DNA from: Thermotogae bacterium
GTDB lineage: Bacteria; Thermotogota; Thermotogae; Petrotogales; Kosmotogaceae
Assembly (NCBI GenBank): GCA_003643975.1
Contig: QNAR01000110.1
Location: 1-5,983, forward strand
DNA: 5,983 nucleotides
Direction of reading: 5' to 3'
Under the pieces are notes generated by a model. That model searched no databases. It was not told where the DNA came from and saw only the letters and a list, made by a program, of their open reading frames with translations. This document shows, piece by piece, positions 1-4,919 of the stretch; positions within the stretch are counted from its first letter, which is position 1; each line of letters opens with the position of its first letter. A program made the translations under genes and the position numbers.

Positions 1-63
1 AGAGCTTTTCAAGCTTCTTTTCTTGTTCCTGATGTATAATTTTAACACCGGAGGAAAAAGAAG
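1..63 (+). promoter_or_regulatory. Leader of the pan-mscS-birA operon: possible -10 box and strong ribosome binding site
   Basis: A perfect TATAAT lies at 35-40, but I find no good -35 hexamer at 16-18 bases upstream, and the TG at 33-34 is one base off the extended -10 spacing. Used as a promoter, it would start transcription near 46-47 and give a very short 5' UTR. A clear GGAGG (50-54) sits 9 bases before the ATG at 64. The ribosome site is secure; the promoter is only possible. A weak 6-bp hairpin (2-7 with 11-16, loop TTC, one G-T pair) followed by a T-rich run could be the remains of an upstream terminator. Alternatively, the segment is the end of an upstream gene: the frame starting at base 2 is open to a TGA at 65-67 that would overlap the ATG as ATGA. 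Confidence 0.4.
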
Positions 64-867
64 ATGAGAATATCAGTTGTCGGAATTGGAAAGGCTGGAA
101 GCCTTTTGGCTAGATTTCTTTATAGTAGAGGCTATACCATTTCACACTTGATCAACAGAACAGTTGAGCGGGCAGAGTGGTTGGCTGGTGAGCTATCAGA
201 CAGCAAAGCCGGTGGTTTTGAGCTGTTACCAGAACTTGATGGAGTGGTGATAATAGCCACATCTGATTCCGCTATAAGGGAAACCTTTGAGAAAATCTGG
301 AAACTAAATCACAAGCCTGAATATTTCATCCATTTGAGTGGTGCCGTCAGTTCCTACGTCTTTAAAGAAGCAGCTGAAGCTGGAAAGGGAGTTGCAAGTT
401 TTCATCCTAACCTATCCATATCCAGTTTTTCGCTTTCACCCAATATCTTAAAAAAAGTTATTTTTGGGTTGGAGGGCAACGAAAAAGGGACTTCATTCCT
501 GATTTCTCTGGCTGAAAAAGAAGAGCTGAGGTGTGTTAATATTACAACGGAAGGCAAACCACTTTATCATACAGCTGCCGTTTTTAGCTCAAATTTCTCC
601 CAGCTTATGTTGAAGCAAGCAAAGGACTTATATCAGAAAAAACTCGGTTTTACCAACCAGGATGTAGTCGAACTTTTGACTTCATACCTTGAAGGTCTTC
701 TTGAAAAAGTTAAGGCAGGAACCCTTGAGGAATTCAGTGGCCCGGCGGCTAGAAAAGATCAGGAAACACTTGAAATCGAACGGGAACTTTTATTGAAAAT
801 CAATCCACAACTGGGCAGGCTTTACGAAGAGCTTTCATGCATGATACAGCATCTCAGAGGTGATTAG
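64..867 (+). CDS. Rossmann-like / DUF2520 domain protein, candidate ketopantoate reductase
   Basis: This 267-residue protein has the layout of the Rossmann-like plus DUF2520 family (COG5495 type). The N-terminus forms a beta-alpha-beta NAD(P)-binding fold with GIGKAG at residues 7-12 and an acceptor-strand end INR at 30-32. A second strand, VVIIATSDSAI (61-71), resembles that of 6-phosphogluconate dehydrogenase-like enzymes, and HLSGA follows at 90-94. The helical C-terminal domain has the family's signature blocks: SFHP (112-115), KPLYHTAAVFSSN (165-177) and SGPAARKD (225-232). Lys165 and Asn177 are plausible catalytic or substrate residues by analogy with ketopantoate reductases. The ATG at 64 is preceded by GGAGG, and the Rossmann strand begins at residue 2, so the start is secure. 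The gene ends one base before panB. Inferred role: NADPH-dependent reduction of ketopantoate to pantoate, the step after PanB, as proposed for the non-PanE reductase PanG. I recall that T. maritima TM1727, next to panB, is a structurally solved homologue. Family assignment is firm; substrate is inferred from context. Confidence 0.85.
   Translation: MRISVVGIGKAGSLLARFLYSRGYTISHLINRTVERAEWLAGELSDSKAGGFELLPELDGVVIIATSDSAIRETFEKIWKLNHKPEYFIHLSGAVSSYVFKEAAEAGKGVASFHPNLSISSFSLSPNILKKVIFGLEGNEKGTSFLISLAEKEELRCVNITTEGKPLYHTAAVFSSNFSQLMLKQAKDLYQKKLGFTNQDVVELLTSYLEGLLEKVKAGTLEEFSGPAARKDQETLEIERELLLKINPQLGRLYEELSCMIQHLRGD
856..864 (+). promoter_or_regulatory. Shine-Dalgarno that decides the panB start
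   Basis: AGAGGTGAT at 856-864 matches the consensus AGGAGGTGAT except for one missing G. It lies 4 bases before the ATG at 869. A GTG at 860, which would lengthen PanB by three residues, falls inside this site and has no ribosome site of its own. ATG 869 is therefore the start. The site is within the last codons of the DUF2520 gene, so the two genes are probably translationally coupled. Confidence 0.8.
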
Positions 868-868
868 T

Positions 869-1666
869 ATGAATGTAAAGAAGATCATCAATTCCAAAGG
901 AAAAAAGAAGTTATCCATGGTAACTGTATATAGTTATTTTCAAGCTAAGATGGCCGAAGAAGCCGGAATAGACCTGTTACTTGTTGGCGATTCTTATGCG
1001 AACGTAATGCTTGGCTATGAGAATACCCTGCCCGCTTCTATGGCGCACCTTTTACCGGTTGTGGAGGCTGTGAGAAAGGGGGCACGAAATTCCTTTGTTA
1101 TCGCTGATATGCCTTTTATGTCTTACCAGCCATCCGAAAGTGAAGCGATAAAAAATGCTGGCCTCTTCATAAAAGCTGGTGCCAATGCGGTAAAACTCGA
1201 GGGTGGCATTGAAGTTGCGAACCTTGCAAAAAGACTAACGGATTACGGTATTCCGGTTATGGGACATGTTGGGCTTACCCCACAACATGTGAACAGCATC
1301 GGTGGTTACTTTGTGCAAGGGCGCAGCGAAAAAAGCGTCAAAAGATTGGTAGAAAGCGTCAATGCTCTTGAAGATGCTGGCGTTTTCGCCATTGTGCTGG
1401 AACTCGTGATTGAAGAAGTGGCGAAAACATTGACCGAAGAAGTAAAGGTTCCAACCATTGGTATCGGTTCTGGCAAGTATTGTGACGGGCAGGTGCTTGT
1501 ATGGCATGACCTTCTGGGTATTAATACTGAATTTAAGCCAACTTTCGTGAAGCACTATGCGAACCTCAGGGAAACAATAGTAGAAGCATTGAAAAAATAC
1601 AACGAAGAAGTCAAATCTGCGAAATTTCCTTCAGGTGAACATAGTTTCAAGGAGGGAAAAGAATGA
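869..1666 (+). CDS. panB: 3-methyl-2-oxobutanoate hydroxymethyltransferase (ketopantoate hydroxymethyltransferase)
   Basis: PanB transfers a hydroxymethyl group from 5,10-methylenetetrahydrofolate to 2-oxoisovalerate, giving ketopantoate. This is the first committed step of pantothenate and coenzyme A synthesis, and takes place in the cytosol. The 265-residue product has the family's usual length and motifs in order. VGDS (39-42) and IAD (78-80) supply the metal-binding Asp41 and Asp80. NAVKLEGG (106-113) carries the substrate residues Lys109 and Glu111. GHVGLTPQ (132-139) and GGYFVQGR (145-152) follow. VLEL (176-179) carries the probable catalytic Glu178, and IGIGSG..CDGQVLVWHD spans 197-213. 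The C-terminus has the usual PxxEHSF (254-260). The conserved N-terminal TAYD motif reads TVYS here (19-22), and the segment after VGDS is YAN rather than the common LG-type sequence; all catalytic residues remain. The stop overlaps the mscS start (ATGA, 1663-1666). panC and panD are not in the window. Confidence 0.97.
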   Translation: MNVKKIINSKGKKKLSMVTVYSYFQAKMAEEAGIDLLLVGDSYANVMLGYENTLPASMAHLLPVVEAVRKGARNSFVIADMPFMSYQPSESEAIKNAGLFIKAGANAVKLEGGIEVANLAKRLTDYGIPVMGHVGLTPQHVNSIGGYFVQGRSEKSVKRLVESVNALEDAGVFAIVLELVIEEVAKTLTEEVKVPTIGIGSGKYCDGQVLVWHDLLGINTEFKPTFVKHYANLRETIVEALKKYNEEVKSAKFPSGEHSFKEGKE

Positions 1667-2472
1667 CTGGCTGGGTTTCCGTATTATCAAAAATAGGAAT
1701 CAGCCTTTTGCTTCTCCTGGTGGCTTATTATTCCTCGAAATTCGTGTTCAAAGTAATACGAGGTTTTTATTCAAGAAAAGGCGCCACCCTCAAAGCACCT
1801 AACACGGTGAAGCTCGTACTGAATGTTTTCTTCTTCTTAATCGCAGCTATGATAATCTTGAGTGTGGTTTTTGAAGACCTTATACCGGTTATAACAGGCA
1901 TTGGAGTGGGAGGACTTGTCATTGGTATAGCGCTTCAAAAACCTCTTGAAAATGTTATTTCTGGAATATTTTTACTTGTCGGAAGAGTAGTAATTGAAGG
2001 AGACGTAGTCAAAATTGGCGAACACAGCGGGGTTGTCGATACGGTAAATCTGAACCATACGATTCTGAGAACTTTCGATGGGAAAAAAGTACTTATCCCC
2101 AACACATCGGTGTGGAGTGGTGACATCATTCACTATTGGCCTGGTCCTGTCAGGAGGTTAGAGATGATTGTCGGTCTTCCTTACGAAGTCGATGTTTCCA
2201 TAGCTCTTGGCATTTTACAAGAAGTTATAGATGAGGAAGAGCTTATTTACAGAGGAGAGGGCGTTTCGAATTTCGTCGTTTTCAACGGATTCAATGCTTC
2301 TAGCATTGACTTTAAGCTATATTTCTGGTTCGAAAGAGCCAATTATTTCGATGTTCAAAACAATGTGGCTGCCGGGATATACAAAAAACTGAAAGAAAAA
2401 GGCATCAATATACCATTTCCACAATTGGATATACATGTGAAAGAACTTTCTGGCGCAGGAGTGATTCAGTGA
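1663..2472 (+). CDS. mscS: Small-conductance mechanosensitive channel, MscS family
   Basis: MscS is an inner-membrane channel that opens when membrane tension rises and releases solutes during hypo-osmotic shock. The 269 residues have the minimal MscS layout. There are three membrane segments (about 5-32, 48-70 and 73-107), then the beta domain with GRVVIEGDVVKIG (107-119), the LIPN motif (144-147) and the alpha-beta domain ending in FPQLDI (252-257), which corresponds to PYPQMD of E. coli MscS. In the pore helix TM3, GGLVIGIALQ (83-92) aligns with GLAVGLALQ of E. coli. This places Leu85 and Ile89 at the hydrophobic gate positions Leu105 and Leu109. The glycine after LQ that forms the E. coli kink is Lys93 here. 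The start is supported by GGAGG at 1651-1655, 7 bases before the ATG. The gene overlaps panB by 4 bases and birA by 4 bases (GTGA). Channel identity is firm; its reason for being among coenzyme genes is unknown. Confidence 0.93.
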   Translation: MTGWVSVLSKIGISLLLLLVAYYSSKFVFKVIRGFYSRKGATLKAPNTVKLVLNVFFFLIAAMIILSVVFEDLIPVITGIGVGGLVIGIALQKPLENVISGIFLLVGRVVIEGDVVKIGEHSGVVDTVNLNHTILRTFDGKKVLIPNTSVWSGDIIHYWPGPVRRLEMIVGLPYEVDVSIALGILQEVIDEEELIYRGEGVSNFVVFNGFNASSIDFKLYFWFERANYFDVQNNVAAGIYKKLKEKGINIPFPQLDIHVKELSGAGVIQ

Positions 2473-3188
2473 TTATAGGAGAGGAAATTTATTCCTTCAC
2501 CGAGTTGCCTTCAACAAACAGATATGCCATGGAGAATCTTTCTAAGTTACCATCAGGCAGTGTTATTTGGGCATTGGAACAAACCGCAGGATATGGAAGG
2601 TTTAGCCGCGTTTGGCATTCCAACAATGGAGGACTTTGGTTCAGCATCGTTTTCAAACCACGTTTGCTGAAAGACACCGGATACTACACCAAATTGGTCA
2701 GCGTTGGCGTTACCGAATTGCTTCGCGAGCTGGACTGTGAGGCTATGATAAAATGGCCGAATGATGTTTATGTAAATGGGAAAAAAATCGCTGGAATTCT
2801 AACCGAAGCAGCAACAGAAGGCGAGAAATTGCTTGGCGTTGTAACAGGAGTTGGGCTCAATGTCAAAAACAGTATTCCACCTGAGCTGTCAAAAGTAGCC
2901 ATTTCTTTGAAAGAAGTAACCTCAAGAGACTACGATGTGAGTTTTGTATTCAAAAAGCTCTTGAATAAACTGGAAAGCCTTCGTAGGAAATATCTTCAGG
3001 TGAGGATGAAAAAGTACTTCATAAGAAAATGGAAAAAATATCTGATACACAAGGTAGGAGACAAAATAAAGGTTAGCCTGCCAAATGGCGAAAAAATCAC
3101 GGGAATCATTGAGAAGATAAACTCCGAGCACCTGTTGTTGAAAGCAGGTGATGAAACGATAAAGATCACAGCAGGCGAAATCTATTGA
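2469..3188 (+). CDS. birA: Monofunctional biotin-[acetyl-CoA-carboxylase] ligase (BirA/BPL, no HTH domain)
   Basis: This enzyme makes biotinyl-5'-AMP from biotin and ATP and transfers biotin to a lysine of biotin carrier domains, such as those of carboxylases or Na+-pumping decarboxylases. The 239-residue product consists of the catalytic core and C-terminal SH3-like domain only (VGDKIKVSL...KITAGEIY, 196-239). The N-terminal winged helix of repressor-type BirA is absent, so it should not act as a biotin repressor. Core motifs are STN (15-17), EQTAGYGRFSRVW (37-49), KWPNDV (95-100), GKKIAGILTE (104-113) and GVGLNV (127-132). Lys106 matches the biotinyl-adenylate-contacting Lys183 of E. coli. 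The loop usually read as GRGRxGR is GYGRFSR (41-47): Arg44 and Arg47 are kept, but the first Arg is Tyr and the last Gly is Ser. The GTG start at 2469 is supported by AGGAGTGAT (2457-2465) and overlaps the mscS stop. It converges on rqcP with an 8-base gap. Confidence 0.93.
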   Translation: MIIGEEIYSFTELPSTNRYAMENLSKLPSGSVIWALEQTAGYGRFSRVWHSNNGGLWFSIVFKPRLLKDTGYYTKLVSVGVTELLRELDCEAMIKWPNDVYVNGKKIAGILTEAATEGEKLLGVVTGVGLNVKNSIPPELSKVAISLKEVTSRDYDVSFVFKKLLNKLESLRRKYLQVRMKKYFIRKWKKYLIHKVGDKIKVSLPNGEKITGIIEKINSEHLLLKAGDETIKITAGEIY

Positions 3189-3196
3189 AGCCGATA

Positions 3197-3427
3197 TTAA
3201 GAGCCACGCTTCTCTTCACTGATGACTTCTACTTCCATATTTTCCATCACTTTCACCACGAGAATTCTGTTTGCAAAATTTATCTGTATTTCATCACCAG
3301 AACTGACTTCGCTGGAAGGTTTAACTCTCCTTCCATTTTTCAACACAAACCCCTTATCAATGGCATCTTTTGCCAACGTCCGGCGTTTGATTATTCTGTT
3401 TATCTTTAAAAACTTGTCAAGCCTCAA
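3197..3427 (-). CDS. rqcP: RqcP, S4-domain factor of ribosome-associated quality control (YabO/Hsp15 family)
   Basis: RqcP (formerly YabO in Bacillus) works with RqcH on stalled 50S-nascent chain complexes. It stabilises the P-site tRNA while RqcH adds a C-terminal alanine tail that marks the chain for degradation. The 76-residue product is almost entirely an S4 RNA-binding domain (about 1-50). MRLDKFLKINRIIKRRTLAK (1-20) closely matches the start of B. subtilis YabO, including Arg2, Lys5, Arg15 and Arg16. It continues with GFVLKNGRRVKPSSEVSSGDEI (26-47), the normal S4 ending. The start is TTG (3427-3425), chosen because it gives exactly this conserved N-terminus and follows GAGGTG on the minus strand. 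It lies 43 bases after gcvPB on the same strand, with a hairpin between. An alternative name would be heat-shock protein 15-type (HslR), but the length and N-terminus favour RqcP. Confidence 0.9.
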   Translation of the reverse strand: MRLDKFLKINRIIKRRTLAKDAIDKGFVLKNGRRVKPSSEVSSGDEIQINFANRILVVKVMENMEVEVISEEKRGS

Positions 3428-3431
3428 GATT

Positions 3432-3438
3432 CCACCTC
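3432..3438 (-). promoter_or_regulatory. Shine-Dalgarno supporting the TTG start of rqcP
   Basis: Read on the minus strand, GAGGTGG (3438 down to 3432) precedes the TTG at 3427 by 4-5 bases. No ATG or GTG in frame gives the conserved MRLDKFLK beginning. The site lies about 12 bases beyond the preceding hairpin, so folding of the hairpin should not block it. Confidence 0.7.
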
Positions 3439-3446
3439 ACCAACGG

Positions 3447-3478
3447 AAAAGGGCCGGTTTACACCGGCCCTTATTTTT
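3447..3478. terminator. Bidirectional intrinsic terminator between gcvPB and rqcP
   Basis: GGGCCGGT (3451-3458) and ACCGGCCC (3463-3470) form a perfect 8-bp GC-rich stem with the 4-base loop TTAC. Two further A-T pairs extend it at the base. On the plus strand the stem is followed by TTATTTTT (3471-3478), a good U-tract; this is the first convincing terminator after birA. On the minus strand the stem follows the gcvPB stop codon directly and is followed by only TTTTCC, so termination after gcvPB may be partial, allowing some read-through into rqcP. Confidence 0.88.
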
Positions 3479-4919
3479 CAGCTTTCCAACGCATTATAGG
3501 CTTTCTGGAAGCCATGGTTTCATTCAGTCGCCTTACAGGCGTTGAATATGGCGCATTTTTCAGGGTCTCAGGATTATCTCTGGCTTCTTCAAGAATCTTC
3601 TCGATAACTTCCGCAAATCTATCGAGGTTATCTTTGCTTTCGGTCTCGGTAGGCTCAATCATAAGAGCCTCATGAACAATGAGAGGAAAGTAAATCGTTG
3701 GCGGATGCAATCCATAATCCAGAAGGCGTTTCGCCAGGTCCAGAGTTTTTACGCCAAATTCTTTGACAAGGACGCTTCCATCAAGTACAAACTCATGCTT
3801 ACAGATTCCGGGATGAGAAGGCGGAATGAGCTTGGAGAGTTTTACTCTCAAGTAATTCGCATTCAGTACAGCCATTTCGCTGGCGAATTTCAGCCCATTT
3901 TTGCCCAGCATCCTAATATATGCATAGGCTTTTAAAAGAACTCCAAAATTGCCGTAGAAACTTCTCACCTTTCCAATGCTATCTGGCAAATCATAATCGA
4001 GATAATAACCATCATCGTTCAACGCAACCAATGGTGCAGGAAGTAATCCCTTCAATTTTTCCTTAACTCCTACGGGACCACTGCCGGGTCCTCCCATTCC
4101 GTGAGGTGTGGAAAAGGTTTTATGAAGGTTGAGATGTACAATGTCAAAACCCATATCCCCAGGTCTAACATGTCCCATAATTGCGTTGAGGTTTGCACCA
4201 TCATAGTACAGGAGCGTTCCATTGTCGTGCGCGAGTTTGGAAATTTCGAGGATATCCTTCTCAAAAAGTCCAAGAGTGTTGGGATTAGTCAACATTATAG
4301 CAGCCACGGTTTCGTCCAATGCTGCCTTCAGATTGCCCAAATCTATCAACCCGGAAGGATTTGACGCGATTTCCACCACATCAAAGCCCGCCATTTTTGC
4401 CGACGCTGGATTTGTACCGTGAGCGGAATCGGGAACAATAACCTTCTTTCTCTGGTCTTCTCCCATCAACTCAAAGTATTTTCTTACAATGAGCATCCCT
4501 GTGAGCTCTCCGTGGGCACCAGCTGCCGGTTGGAGGGTAAAAGCATCCATGCCGGTTATCTCAGCAAGCATTCTTTGAAGCTCATACATGACTTCCAGAG
4601 CTCCTTGAATGCTTTCAGTTGGCTGATAAGGATGAAGATATGAAAACCCTTCCAGAGAGGCCATTTCTTCATTCAACCGCGGATTGTATTTCATGGTGCA
4701 GGAACCCAAAGGATAAAAACCGTTGTCCACAGAGTAATTTTTTCTTGATAATTCTGTATAATGGCGAACAATGTCCACTTCGCTGTTTTCAGGAAGTTCA
4801 ACTGCTTTTTTTCGTAAAAGATGCTCCGGAATTTTTGAAAGCGGCGAACTATCATGCAGGGCCTCATCGGGTAATGAGTAACCTTTTCTTCCCGATACGG
4901 ATTTTTCGAATATCGTCAT
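3471..4919 (-). CDS. gcvPB: Glycine dehydrogenase (decarboxylating) subunit 2, PLP-binding P-protein subunit
   Basis: With GcvPA this forms the P-protein of the glycine cleavage system. The P-protein decarboxylates glycine through a PLP adduct and passes the aminomethyl group to the lipoyl arm of GcvH. The 482-residue product is full length for the family. It carries FYPLGSCTMKYNP (68-80), PAAGAHGE (131-138), DSAHGTNPASA (164-174), YYDGANLNA (238-246) and HLNLHKTFSTPHGMGGPGSG (262-281), with Lys267 the expected PLP Schiff-base lysine. GLHPPTIYFP (403-412) and EPTETESK (422-429) are typical of the C-terminal domain. The start ATG (4919-4917) follows GGAGG (4931-4927) at a good distance and overlaps the gcvPA stop as ATGA, suggesting translational coupling and 1:1 synthesis. 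The stop codon TAA (3473-3471) abuts the terminator stem with no spacer. Confidence 0.97.
   Translation of the reverse strand: MTIFEKSVSGRKGYSLPDEALHDSSPLSKIPEHLLRKKAVELPENSEVDIVRHYTELSRKNYSVDNGFYPLGSCTMKYNPRLNEEMASLEGFSYLHPYQPTESIQGALEVMYELQRMLAEITGMDAFTLQPAAGAHGELTGMLIVRKYFELMGEDQRKKVIVPDSAHGTNPASAKMAGFDVVEIASNPSGLIDLGNLKAALDETVAAIMLTNPNTLGLFEKDILEISKLAHDNGTLLYYDGANLNAIMGHVRPGDMGFDIVHLNLHKTFSTPHGMGGPGSGPVGVKEKLKGLLPAPLVALNDDGYYLDYDLPDSIGKVRSFYGNFGVLLKAYAYIRMLGKNGLKFASEMAVLNANYLRVKLSKLIPPSHPGICKHEFVLDGSVLVKEFGVKTLDLAKRLLDYGLHPPTIYFPLIVHEALMIEPTETESKDNLDRFAEVIEKILEEARDNPETLKNAPYSTPVRRLNETMASRKPIMRWKAEK
3493..3523 (-). promoter_or_regulatory. Possible internal promoter for rqcP inside the end of gcvPB
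   Basis: On the minus strand a perfect TATAAT lies at 3498-3493 within codons for Pro-Ile-Met near the gcvPB C-terminus. ATGAAA (3523-3518), matching four of six bases of TTGACA, lies upstream with a long 19-base spacer. Transcription would start near 3486, and the terminator hairpin would then sit in the rqcP leader. The match could be a chance result of the codons, so this is tentative. Confidence 0.2.

Noticed and set aside
860..868. GTG at 860 as the panB start
   Set aside because: It lies inside the Shine-Dalgarno AGAGGTGAT that serves ATG 869, and it has no ribosome site of its own.
1235..1555. 106-codon open frame antisense to panB
   Set aside because: It is a shadow of the panB reading frame, with no ribosome site, no recognisable domain and an unlikely composition.
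3187..3212. GAAGC...GCTTC pairing at the birA/rqcP junction as a terminator
   Set aside because: It has only 5 pairs with a 16-base loop and no T-run on either strand, so it is too weak to be a terminator.
3185..3545. Two plus-strand open frames (74 and 107 codons) over the rqcP region
   Set aside because: They are antisense to rqcP, which has a clear S4-domain match; one also crosses the terminator and runs into gcvPB.
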